A stretch of 64,000 nucleotides of DNA from Chromobotia macracanthus (lineage: Eukaryota; Chordata; Actinopteri; Cypriniformes; Botiidae). Positions 50,701 through 60,910 of the stretch are shown here, in pieces. Position 1 is the stretch's first letter; each line of letters opens with the position of its first letter. Made by a program: the position numbers and the translations under genes. The notes below the pieces were generated by a model. The model ran no database searches. It saw nothing but the letters and a program-made list of their open reading frames with translations, and was not told the origin of the DNA. The DNA lies in assembly GCA_036877525.1 (NCBI GenBank), contig JAZGTH010000002.1:3766001-3830000 (forward strand), in the 5' to 3' direction.

Positions 50701-51987
50701 TTAAGATTGTGCAAACTTAAGCAAAGTAGTGATTCTGGTTTTCCAGTAATCACTGATGTTTTGTGTTTGTGTGAGAAACTGAATAAATTAACTGATTCAG
50801 TAACTAATGGCATGGCCTAATTCTCACATTATTCAAATAATGAAGAATTTTAAATTTGACTTTGGCTTGTAAAATTGGGTTGCACTGAAGTATACAGTAC
50901 TTTCAGCAATATCCGCTTTCATAACTTTACAATCCATAGTCAACCTGATAAAAAAACATTTGGGCATAAAAAGTGAAAGGTCCACCAGCCATCAACACCT
51001 CAAGCTATGCCAGTGCTCTCCCAAGCCCTCTGTACTACCACCTCAGCCAGCTACGGCACGTTCTCACGCACAGACTAATGACCACCTGCCAAGTCTGTCA
51101 GCTCCAACACTTACTGCTGCAGTTCCCACTGACAACCCTAAAACATACACTAAAAACAAAAAACACTCAGATGCATGAGGACACAGTTACCAAGCTGGGA
51201 TGTTTCTACATAGCACCTACAAAACACTCTTACAAAACATAATTCACCAACACTAACATATGTGCAGGCACAAAGGATATCCTTTCTAACTTTCACACAC
51301 AGGAGAAATGTGCCCCTCCTCAGGGCTTTTCACTCTGTGTTTCCTTTAAAAGGAGTGCCCACCGTCCTTAAAAAATGGGGTGCAAAGAACAGTCTGAAGC
51401 ATTCCAATTTACAGGGTCCCTGTAGTGTTCACTTCTCTCTATGCTCTGAACAGAAAATACCTGTCACAGTTCATTTGATTTTGACAAAATGCATTAATTT
51501 ATTTTCAATAATCATAAAATATTTTTACAACTATGATCATCTAAACAAGGAGTTAGATAAAATTCAATATGAACAAAATTCAATATTTATTGTATTAAAT
51601 TAAAATAAAATGTATTTATATTGTACTTTGTATACTGCAAAATATTTGCATAGTTGCAAAGCAGCTTTACAGATAAATACAGTTGAGACTAAGAAAAAAC
51701 TATTGAGAAAGGAAAACAGAAATTATGGAAACAGGAAAATTGTAAAATACATAGAATATATGGAATTTTACATATGTACGACAATGATATACCCTGACTC
51801 TCTCAATTGTGTAGCCTTCAGTCATTTTTTCCAGTTTGATACTAAAAATGTAATTTCCAGCACAACATGATTGATCATTTGAGATGTGGTGGAAATGATA
51901 TTTGCTGATGCTTCGCAGGACACTTTCAGACTACTCCAGCCCAGCCAGAGAGAGAGAATCAGAGCAGACGACAGAGTCAGAATTAGA
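47731..51987. other. intergenic, no gene recognised
   Basis: A patch at about 48235-48650 has the texture of a decayed LTR or other interspersed repeat (AACAGGGGAAACCAAGAACC; GGTGCAGATAATTAGGGGCG) but I cannot place its ends. A LINE-tail-like piece in reverse orientation (TTGCAAAGCAGCTTTACAGA) lies at about 51653-51672. Frames at 50960-51603 are not supported as genes. Confidence 0.45.
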
Positions 51988-52048
51988 GGTAGGGTTGTGG
52001 TGGTGACGGTGGTGGTGACGGGTTGTTGTGGTGGTGACGGGTTGTTCA
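51988..52048. repeat. GGT-rich minisatellite, about 20-bp unit
   Basis: GGTGGTGACGGGTTGTTGT is followed directly by GGTGGTGACGGGTTGTTCA, preceded by shorter GGTGGTGACGGT variants. Confidence 0.75.
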
Positions 52049-52479
52049 CCTGTGTAATAATCAATCATAATAAGAGACTGAAGAAGGGCTTTTATTGCTC
52101 AATCCAATTAAACTCTTAACAAGTTCAAATGAGCATCTCACAAATAACTCACTTCACAGCACATTTATCATGCAGGTTGCTAATGGATTCACAATGGACT
52201 CACAGCTTTGACCGCTCACAACCACATGATGTGGAATGCTGTGTTAAGTGACTTATAACAAACTTTGATTACTGTACATTTTGTGTGTAATTCTTTCACA
52301 AATTCAAGTCAAGGTAAGAAAACCTAAGAAAGAGAAAGAATGATTATTAGTGTTTAAAAATGAAAAGCAATTCAATACGCAAATGTCACAATTAAATCAT
52401 TACATTACAAAAATTATCTTTAAATAAAGTTTTAAAGATTAATGTCCCATGGTTTGAGTTTAGGGTTAGGTCCCCGAAA
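52049..52479. other. intergenic, no feature seen
   Basis: AT-rich, nothing supported. Confidence 0.5.
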
Positions 52480-52680
52480 AGGAACACAAAAGAAGATATA
52501 GTTTTTTGAGGTACGTTGGTAACTAAACAACTGTGTCACTGATTGACTTCCATTGTATGTATACAAAACCACTGAGACGTTTCTCAAAATATCATTTGTG
52601 TTCCACAGAAAAAAGTTATATGTTTGGAATGACATAAGGGTAAATAATGAAAAAAAATGAGAACATAACTATTCCTTTAA
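52480..52680 (-). mobile_element. TTAA-type MITE, right part only
   Basis: GGAACACAAAAGAAGATATA, then TTTGTGTTCCACAGAAAAAA, TTTGGAATGACATAAGGGTA and a final ATTCCTTTAA match the right half of the 46086 element. The left terminus is missing. Confidence 0.65.
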
Positions 52681-55600
52681 ATCAACACTGAAAATTATGA
52701 TCTGACCAATACAGTTTTTCTGGAGCTGTGGCCCAGCATTTAAAAACTCAATACACTGAGTGCTTCTGTGGGTGTCATGAGTTCATATTAAGCTTGTGAT
52801 ACTTTCCCAATCCCTTTCTGTCTCTTCTTTACCGCCTCAATACCTAATTGTCCTCAGCTGTCTACATGAATGAAATTGGTTTAAATGTCTTTTCATCAAA
52901 ATAAACAGTAACAAACACAGTTACGCAGTACTGGCTGTACAGTTTGGCTGTTGGACTTAAACAAAAGCAGTAAACAAAAATAACTTTTATAGAAATGGAA
53001 CCCTAGATCTTCTGAGGTGTTTTGAGACTTTACTTTTGTTTATGTGGCCTTAGCCCAAACTCATTCAGAACGGCATGAAACTTGTACAGTCAGTGATTGT
53101 TCTGAAATCTGATAAAGTCATGTTAGGTTTATAAAACAAATTTCAGAAGGTAATGAGCACTGACATACTTTCATTGCATTTAAGAGACAGACACAATAAA
53201 ATTCAGATCTCATTTTAGAGATCTTTAACAGCATTAGATATGTTTTATGTTTTTAAACATATTCATATACACTGTCAGCTCCAATCTTTATCTGGTTTCA
53301 TATTTGCCCACTACTGTATTTTTAAAGGTCCCAAGACACCAACAAAATCAATAAAACCTCACTTAACCAAAGAGAGAATAATGCTGCCAACTGTTTGTGG
53401 GGAATAAGAGGAAACATATTTTGTTTTTATCTGTGTTCATCTATATCCAGTACCGTGTGACCGGAAGAAATTTTGAGTCTCATTCTGACCGTTGATCTAC
53501 ACACTAAAATGGAAATTGTGTACATATGGGCTTTCCAAGAAAGCTAATACAACATTATTATGGTAGTTCAAACCTGACAGGAAATATTCATGTCAATAGC
53601 TTCCGTTGTTCAGAAATGCTTCCAACAATTTCATGTGTCAAATGTGTCAAATAAGTAAATGTCTTCATTGAATGTAGTACAGCTGTACATGTATTGTTGA
53701 ATGTTCAGTTGCAATAAGCAAGATTTTGGACCAATGATATTTCACAGTGGGCGGCGCTACCCATTTGCAATACCAGAGAAATAGAAAGCAAACAATAAAA
53801 TCCCCAGACACTTATCATGGTTGGTCATGACCAGAAAAACTGATTAGCATGGTATGGACAGATTTATCTTTTTTCTTTATCATGCCTGGTTAGGACAGGG
53901 TTTGGACCAATTAGATGTATGCGTGGCTACCTGGCATGGCACAGCGGCACTAGACAACAAGCAATCAACAAGAGATCTTGTAACATTTGTGATGGTGGAG
54001 GCTAGCTTTTATAAGGCAAAAACTAGAAGAGATTGCTCTGTTGCTTGTTGCTGTATTGTGTTGTGGCTTGTTATGTCATGGTGTTAGTCAACATTTGAGT
54101 TTGTCAATGTTTGAGTTAGTCAACACGACACTAAAGTATTAAGTTTGAATGTGGGTATAAAAGAAAAAGGGACAGAACAATTATAAGTCATGTAAACAAT
54201 GTGTTCACAGAAATAAAAGCAGACAGGTAGTTTAAAAACAGACTACAGTAAGTGAATAACAAAAAGACAAAGAGAGAGAGAGAAAGAAAGATAGAGAGAG
54301 ATGGGGGAAGGAAGTACTTGATGACAAAGACCTTCGCAACTACTCTACCCAGATTTTCACAGCTGAAAGGCATGCCAGGCATTTGTCTTGATTGTTCTTC
54401 CTGGTTGTGGCGTGAGTCGCAGGCCAGATAAGCATCTATTATTTTTAGTGCTAAACAGTGGCCCCAAGGGAACTGGTATCCTGTCCATATCGAGAAATGT
54501 ATAAGAACACAGCAGAATGTGATTACAAAAGATAGTCTACAAGAGTGACTAACGTGGGTTATAATGATCAAAAATGTTTTCACTTTGACACAAGAGCTTA
54601 GAGCACCTACTTTTTTAAGGGAGCACCAAAATAAAATCCTTGCCAATTAGACAGAGGAAAACACATTTTTTAAATACTTAATGCTACCTTATGTAAAAGT
54701 CAGGATTGTTTAGTGGTATAGGTTTTATTTAGTGTGAAAAGTGAGCAGTTTCCAAATCGTGACCTAACATATTTTTAAATGACTGAATCTGACAGTTAAC
54801 GATCACCATATATTTTAGTTGTATAAAATCTTTTACATTTTATTCCACATGAAAAACATTTTTGTAACTCAAAACACAAGATTAAGTTACATGAGAATGG
54901 GTAGCTTGCAATACTATTTTCAAATTAAGGATGTGGTCTGCGGAAGGTGGACAAACCAAATCCTGTCATGTGAATTTATGAGTTTATGTTTGTAACACAG
55001 TGTGCAACTTATTTTTCCAAAATCCAGGATAGCAGTGTAAATGTAATTGTTTTCACTCAACCCAAAACAGTTTCTAACAGGCAAACATGCACTATCATCT
55101 ATCAGTCAGGCCGTGTTGAACTGATCTGAGCACAGTTTGATTGACAGAACCTCAGATAGCCTTGTGACTGGATTCTTGATGTATGACTACACTTTTAACT
55201 TTCTTTGAACATGACACATGAGGACAAGGCAGAAGGGCAGAAGAAGAGATGAGTATCAACAGATGTAACTCATTATAAACAAGTCTTTCTGGTTACATCA
55301 CCTATTGTCAGGTGAAATGGTGACCCAGACATGAGGTGTAGTAAAGAATCTGCAACCTGTGCGTGTGTGTGTTTGGGGGGGGGGGGGTATATTGCTTAAG
55401 TATAACCACATATAAATTTGTATCCAAAAGTCAGCAAAACATGACAAATCTGAGCAAAATCTCATTTTGGGGACATCCTCATTTGTAAAAATGCTATAAA
55501 CATATAGTAATTAAAGTTTTATAAAGTTTTTTTTATTTAAAAACTATACATAAACTATACATTTAAAAGGTATAAATTTACCTTTATTAATTGTTAGGGC

Positions 55601-56700
55601 CTGGAGTGTGGGTTAGGGTTATATCGTTTATAAGCAGTTGTGTATAAAAACATAAATAGAAGTGTATGGAATGTCCCCATTTAGATTGTTAAGTAAACAT
55701 GTATGTGTGTGTATGTGTGTGCATGTGTGCGTGAGTGTGTGTGTGTATTATCTAAGAAGTGACTAAGACTCTGACTCAGAGAGTACAGACATACATTTGT
55801 TTTGTATTTTATGTACTATTTTCTTATCCCTTCACATTTACTAATTTTAATATGTCCATTCTGTTTTACTTATTTATCTATTACTTATTTACTTGTTTTT
55901 TATTATTTTTAGCACTGTTGTTAAATGTTGGGTGCTGTATGACTTTCACAAGTAAATATAATGGAATGTGTCCATCTCAAAGTTTTAAATAACAACATAA
56001 AATGATCTTGTAAAGCAGTAATTTTCCACTCTCTCTGCGTAAGATAACAAGGATTATTCAATAAATTATTTAAATTTTATTCAATCATCAGTTTGTCTCC
56101 TGTCTGCTGTTCTTTCCCTTCATCTCTGCATCAGCCTAGTGGCTGAGCAGAAATGTTAACTCACAACACAGTTGACTATCTTTGACGGATAGAGTCATTT
56201 CTCTGATAAAGGAGAGATGTAGTGAGACCTAGTACAAGAACTAGTGAACTGGATGCAAACCTTAGTCATAGGTAGTACTATAAAGGACCTCAGTGGGGCT
56301 CCCTCATCACATTTCTGCCCTTCCCCCAAAACTCTCTCAAAGTTATCTCTGTATTATTGTACAGTCTGGTCACATTTAGAACAACATTAATGTGCACCAT
56401 TTATCAGGTTAATATTATTTAAAGGCATTTAAATGGTTGACTATTTGAGAACAGCAGATTTCACAGAAAATAACACATTTTTGGGGGATAGGTTAATGTA
56501 TTATTTAAAATTGAAAATAAAGATATAAAGGAATAATCTTGTTTAAATGTATACCTTAATGTATAAAAACCTGTATATTTTATAATTAATAATTCCATTC
56601 ATAATAATTTTTAAAAGATTATGTTGGTCATATTGCAATACATTAACAATGACACAACACCTATTTTACTTGAATGACACACAAATACAGAGTAAAAAGT
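52681..56700. other. intergenic, distal upstream of the receptor
   Basis: The stretch at 53845-54130 looks like an interspersed repeat (GGACAGATTTATC; CATGGCACAGCGGCACTAGA; two copies of TTTGAGTTxGTCAA) but is unclassified. There is an AG-rich tract at 54266-54304, a G13 run at 55375-55387 next to (GT)n, and a (GT)n-rich tract at 55699-55747. The 152-codon minus-strand frame at 54188-54646 translates the AG tract as Ser/Leu-rich sequence and is not a gene. Confidence 0.5.
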
Positions 56701-56884
56701 GTTTGCCTGTTGGCTCTAAATTTGTTAGGTAGATAGAATGACAGAGAAAGAGAGACAGAGAGAAAGAAAAGAAGTCTGTGAACTTTTGGAGTGAGGCGCT
56801 CTTCACAGCTCCACCCCTAGAGTGAAGTATGACTGCAACTAGGGCATGCTAAACACTTAACTCCAAATAAAAAGTGAGCACTAC

Positions 56885-56952
56885 AGAGAGATAGAGAAAA
56901 GAGAGAGAGAAAAAAGTGAGTGAGTGAGAGAGAGAGAGAGAGAGAGAGAGAA
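56885..56952. repeat. GA-rich microsatellite in the receptor 5' region
   Basis: GAGAGAGA runs with AAAAA and TGAGTGAGTGAG interruptions, ending in an uninterrupted (GA)n of about 26 bases. GA tracts near vertebrate promoters can bind GAGA-type factors; here that is only a possibility. Confidence 0.85.
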
Positions 56953-57258
56953 CTCGAGCACTGTTGACTTGTCTGGTCCTAGCTGAAGTGTCACTGCTCT
57001 TTGAACATTTGGCAGTAGACACACCTCCACTTGCTCCAAACACACACGCAGCAAGACGCTCACTCAGCCTCCTGCACTGCCGCTCAGACTCCACTTCAAC
57101 GGACTACTTTAACAGGATAGCTGCTTATCTGTCTTTCCTCTGGTGGTTTCGAGAGCTTTTCTAAAAGTTTTTTTTTTCACATCTTTCTTCAACTCAGAAT
57201 AAAAGGGACTGGACTTTCTGTTTTTTACCCTGACATCTGCAGTTCTGCTGTGTGGAAC

Positions 57259-57321
57259 ATGACAGATTTGTTTGCTTTAAACACTGCAAGACGAACAAGC
57301 TGCTGGATGTGCATGTTTTAG
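57259..57321 (+). other. upstream ORF 1, 20 codons
   Basis: ATG at 57259 opens MTDLFALNTARRTSCWMCMF and stops at TAG 57319-57321. If it lies in the mature leader it could damp translation of the receptor. Mammalian ADRB2 is known to carry a short, arginine-containing leader ORF that does this. There is no sequence similarity claim. Confidence 0.4.
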
Positions 57322-57351
57322 GGATAACTGAAGTAAAGGTAAAAAGTCATC

Positions 57352-57405
57352 ATGGATGGTGGTGTTCAAGATCTGGAGATACAGTGGTATAAAATGCCAG
57401 TTTAA
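57352..57405 (+). other. upstream ORF 2, 17 codons
   Basis: ATG 57352 to TAA 57403-57405. Two more short upstream ORFs follow at 57419-57442 and 57467-57532. The last ends 44 bases before the main start codon. Leader splicing could remove some of these. Confidence 0.35.
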
Positions 57406-57576
57406 ACGCATCGTCATCATGGTATCTCAGTTTGTTCAATAGAGATCACCAGTTTAAAGTCAACTGATGTATCTAGTAACTGAAGTAGCCATGTGTCTCT
57501 TTACAGTTACTTGTTTCTCATATTCAGATTGAATAACTTGCACACCTGGATTTTGGGCATATCTGAAGACTGAAAA

Positions 57577-58887
57577 ATGAAGCTATCAACAAACAGTACA
57601 GGTCAACTAAACTTTACTGATATACAAACACTTGATGAATTCAGAATGTCATTGCTGTTTGTCATGGTGGTCATCATTACAACCATTGTTGTGGGTAACC
57701 TTCTGGTCATCATCTCAATAGCTCGCACCTCCCAGCTGCAGACCACAACCAACATCTTCATCATGTCACTGGCTTGTGCTGACCTAATAATGGGGGTGCT
57801 GGTAGTGCCGATGGGTGCCATGATTGTTGTAACGACTCGGTGGCAAATCGGTAAGATTGCGTGTGAGTTATGGACATCAGTTGATGTGTTATGTGTTACA
57901 GCCAGTATAGAGACCCTTTGTGTTATTGCTGTGGATCGGTTCATTGCAATTACACGACCACTGCGCCACAAGGTGCTTCTGAATAAGTGCAGGGCTCGAA
58001 TTATTGTCTGCATTGTGTGGGTGGTCTCATCTTTGATCTCCTTCGTCCCCATCATGAACCAGTACTATCATGCAATTGATGATGAGGCAAAAAAGTGTTA
58101 CGAGGATCCTTCCTGCTGTGACTTTATTACAAACATGCCCTTTGCTATTATTTCTTCAGTTGTTTCATTTTATGTCCCGCTACTCATCATGATATTTGTC
58201 TATGCCCGGGTCTTCCTCATCGCTACACGACAGGTACAGTTAATTGACAAGAACCGACTTAGGTTTCAAAATGAATACACGGGCAATCAGGTACCACAGT
58301 CACTGCATGGTAACAACAATGTCCCTTCATGTAATAACATCGGGGGCACGGCGTCAAAACGGAAAAGTTCTCGCAGACGTCCCTCGAGATTAACTGTTGT
58401 CAAAGAACACAAGGCCCTGAAGACACTGGGCATCATCATGGGCATCTTTACACTGTGTTGGCTGCCCTTCTTTGTGGCAAATATCATCAACGTATTTGAT
58501 CGAAATGTGCCGTCAAAGGAGATTTTTCGCCTATTAAATTGGTTAGGCTACATTAATTCAGGCCTGAACCCCATCATCTACTGTCGAAGCCCAGAGTTTC
58601 GTGCAGCCTTCAAAAATATTCTTGGTTGTCCATGGATACCCTCCCTAAGAATGAACTTCCTCTACAAGGAGCTTCGGACTCGATGTCCCTGCTTTCTGGG
58701 GTCTGCAGAGCATGGAGTGATTGGGTCTTTCCAGAAGCCCTCCACATCAACAGGGACATTGCCTGGGGAAGGAAGTTCGGGAAGCAGCCAGAGCAGCTAC
58801 AGGAGTGATGAGCCCTTGCCGGGACCCCCGCCCTCCAATGGCAGCACATACTTCACTGAATTCTTCGAACCTGAGGCTGAGTTGTAA
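57577..58887 (+). CDS. adrb3: beta-3-type adrenergic receptor (class A GPCR)
   Basis: Catecholamine receptor of the plasma membrane, expected to couple to Gs and raise cAMP. 436 residues are open in this exon. The start is fixed by an in-frame TGA two codons upstream; position -3 is A. N-glycosylation sites are N6 and N12. Seven TMs lie near 24-49, 58-83, 96-119, 140-161, 187-213, 278-303 and 315-336, then helix 8. Key residues: N41 (1.50), D69 (2.50), amine-binding D103 (3.32), S193/S194/S197 in TM5, CWLPFF 294-299, N302, N321 and NPIIY 331-335. Cysteines C96, C174, C180 and C181 fit the two ECL2 disulfides. CELWTSVDVLCVTASIETLC and SSVVSFYVPLLIMIFVYARVF favour beta-3 over beta-1 or beta-2; teleosts have adrb3a and adrb3b, which I cannot separate here. 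Oddities: DRF (120-122) instead of DRY, a PKA-type RRRPS (S270) in ICL3, and a Ser/Thr-rich tail. The TAA sits within GTAAGT, so the C-terminus may be spliced. Confidence 0.93.
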   Translation: MKLSTNSTGQLNFTDIQTLDEFRMSLLFVMVVIITTIVVGNLLVIISIARTSQLQTTTNIFIMSLACADLIMGVLVVPMGAMIVVTTRWQIGKIACELWTSVDVLCVTASIETLCVIAVDRFIAITRPLRHKVLLNKCRARIIVCIVWVVSSLISFVPIMNQYYHAIDDEAKKCYEDPSCCDFITNMPFAIISSVVSFYVPLLIMIFVYARVFLIATRQVQLIDKNRLRFQNEYTGNQVPQSLHGNNNVPSCNNIGGTASKRKSSRRRPSRLTVVKEHKALKTLGIIMGIFTLCWLPFFVANIINVFDRNVPSKEIFRLLNWLGYINSGLNPIIYCRSPEFRAAFKNILGCPWIPSLRMNFLYKELRTRCPCFLGSAEHGVIGSFQKPSTSTGTLPGEGSSGSSQSSYRSDEPLPGPPPSNGSTYFTEFFEPEAEL

Positions 58888-58889
58888 GT
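58884..58889 (+). promoter_or_regulatory. consensus splice donor overlapping the apparent stop codon
   Basis: GAGTT/GTAAGT: the last two codons of the open frame (GAG TTG) and the TAA stop at 58885-58887 are formed by reading into a perfect 5' splice site. Mammalian ADRB3 is known to have an intron near the C-terminus with a tiny second coding exon, which makes use of this donor plausible. The exon would end at 58883 in phase 2. Confidence 0.65.
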
Positions 58890-58912
58890 TTTGCTCTCTT
58901 TTTATAATACCT

Positions 58913-58917
<5 letters not shown>

Positions 58918-58948
<31 letters not shown>
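58918..58948. repeat. (TA)n microsatellite
   Basis: About 15 uninterrupted TA units just downstream of the receptor frame. Confidence 0.95.
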
Positions 58949-58950
<2 letters not shown>

Positions 58951-59074
58951 TAATGGCTAAACCAGTGAATGTCAGTAGAGTGGTTTGCTCTATATAATAT
59001 ATCAACTAAATTTCAAACATGCTGCGATCAGGTGACCTAAAGTTCTGAATATGCTTGTGGTGAGTTTTTCTCAG

Positions 59075-59138
59075 GGGGACGCAGCTCAAGGTTGAACAGG
59101 GCAGTGTTGAAGTTGTCTCAGATTGCAGAGGGATTTAA
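59075..59138 (+). other. candidate second coding exon of the receptor
   Basis: GAGTTTTTCTCAG provides an acceptor ending at 59074. Joined in phase to the donor at 58884, the frame continues from L436 with GTQLKVEQGSVEVVSDCRGI and a TAA at 59136-59138, giving 456 residues. An alternative acceptor (GTTGTTATTGCAG ending 61862) would give only SD after L436, with TAA at 61870-61872. The choice cannot be made from sequence alone. Confidence 0.3.
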
Positions 59139-60616
59139 CTTGTACAACATTCACGCAAAAACATGAATAAGTTGTTATGATATAGCTTGCAGTGGAATGT
59201 TAAAGAGGCAGGTGAAACTTAGTAAAAAACAAATACAGGTCTTAAGCTCATAATCACTTGTGTTTATAGCTGTTGTAAACAGAAGTGTGGTGGCAAACAA
59301 GTGTGCCTCAGAGAGCCAGTCAGATTTTGGGTGGATGAAGGTTCCTTTAAGAGTTAGAAGAACATCTAATATTCTTTAGCAGAATGGGTATGATGCAGAA
59401 TCTGTGAACAGTGCAAAGCATATGTCAGCAGAAAGTTATGAGCCACAGAATAGGACACAATCTCGGACACGAAAGAGTCTCTTTGCGTGGGTGCATGTAC
59501 ATTCAAATTAATGTCATTATAGTTATTTAAACTTAAAGCTAAATAACTCTCCAAAAATTGTTATTTATTTAATGAAAAATATAATTTACAGTTATTATTA
59601 AAAGCATTAATACTCTCAAGTGCCTATAACAGCATCTGTCTCGACATTACTCATAACAATTCCAAATATTTAAGTGTCACTTTGACCATCAAGAAAAGAA
59701 AGAAAGAAAGAAAGAAAGAAAGAAAAGATGCAGGAATCCTATTGTATTAATTAATCTCATCTAAATTATCTATTCTAGCAAGGCAAATTTTATTCAACAA
59801 TAAAACCATAATTAGGATATCTTGGTGAACACTTAAAAGAACACATCAGGTAAAGTTTAATCAAATGTTGACTTAAAACACACAACTTAATAGTTGTTTA
59901 ACAGTTGTAAAATTCAAGAAATTTTTGCACATCTGAACCAAAATAATAACTGAACTAAAAGTGCCAACAGGGACATCTAAAACTCATGAGTATTGTTTTA
60001 TTGGGTAAGGCATTTCCATTAAAATAGAAATAATTTTAAAAGCTGTCCCTCAGATTTACATTTTTGAAAGGCAGTTGTCTTCTCATTTGGGCAATTGTTT
60101 ATTATTTGTAAAACTCACAGCTTCTGCAACACCCCAACTGAATACTATGTACAAATACATACAGTACTGTAAATGTTTATAGTTTCAGTGCTCTTAATAA
60201 AAGGTTCCACAAATAAGTACATTTTAAAGTAGAATTTGTAATCCTGTAAATTAAAGAAATGGCTAAGGGTTCCAATATTGGTCTGCATATAGAGGTTTTT
60301 TAGGAAAGAATGTTCCCAGAAGGGGGAGAAACACTTGACTATCACAATACAGGGTTTACAGCAGCTGTTATGGGGGCTGGGTGGGCGACTCTGGAGACAC
60401 TGCCTACCCACAATGAAGTGGAAACAATGCACACACGCCTCCCACATTCAAATACATTCATGTACACTGCACAAAAAAGAAAATACCTTTGGAGTTTATA
60501 TAAAAAGAACTAACTTTTTTGATGAATTGTAAGACTGGACCATACAAGCATTATTGCACCTTACATATATATTTCTATCTCTTGAGAGATTTACTTCATG
60601 TCACTGTATCTAAGGG
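59139..60616. other. receptor 3' region (UTR or intron), no gene recognised
   Basis: AT-rich DNA following the receptor. It contains a (GAAA)n microsatellite, listed next. Minus- and plus-strand frames at 60145-60532 overlap each other and have no features. Confidence 0.5.
59692..59726. repeat. (GAAA)n microsatellite
   Basis: About eight AAAG units with one interruption. Confidence 0.9.
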
Positions 60617-60910
60617 CCCTTACAAAAAAAGTATGCTTCAATATCATTTTATTAAGTATACTTAAGCAAAATAATACTTCAAATATATATTTCAGTGCTA
60701 CTTGGGACAAATTTTCCCCACCTTTTAGTTTATGAAAGTGTACTTATATTTTACATAGTACATCCTTGTACATAGTTTACAACTATGTTTTTCTTAGAAG
60801 TACATGAAGTATATTTCTGAGAAGTTCATAAATGTAGGCTGAAAGTATACTTTATTTTAGTTTAAAAGAAGTATACTAATAGCACACTTAAATAAACTTT
60901 TCTGTAAGGG
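60617..60910. mobile_element. 294-bp MITE with CCCTTACA termini
   Basis: It begins CCCTTACAAAAAAAGTATGC and ends AAACTTTTCTGTAAGGG. The body is rich in AAGTATACTT-type motifs (AAGTATACTTAAGCA, GAAAGTATACTTTA, AAGAAGTATACTAATAGCAC). It matches, from memory, a dispersed cyprinid element. Non-coding. Confidence 0.7.

Larger units (their letters stand above)
56701..57576 (+). promoter_or_regulatory. probable promoter and 5' leader of the receptor gene
   Basis: The frame at 57577 is preceded by an in-frame TGA (57571-57573), so everything upstream is non-coding. Candidate elements are a CACCC-type box (CTCCACCCCT, 56809-56818) and an A/T box AAATAAAAAG (about 56865-56874). A long GA tract at 56885-56952 follows. 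A transcription start near 56900 would fit but is a guess. AG/GTAAAA near 57338 and CTCTTTACAG ending near 57506 could delimit a leader intron. Confidence 0.4.

Noticed and set aside
51919..51988. 70-bp exon-like piece between CTTCGCAG and GTAGGG
   Set aside because: The pyrimidine tract is poor, two frames are open and the donor belongs to a GGT minisatellite.
54188..54646. 152-codon minus-strand frame
   Set aside because: Part of it is the translation of an AG/CT-rich tract (Ser/Leu/Phe runs). No start context, splice sites or family features.
57603..58055. 150-codon minus-strand frame opposite the receptor
   Set aside because: It is the antisense shadow of a strongly conserved coding exon.
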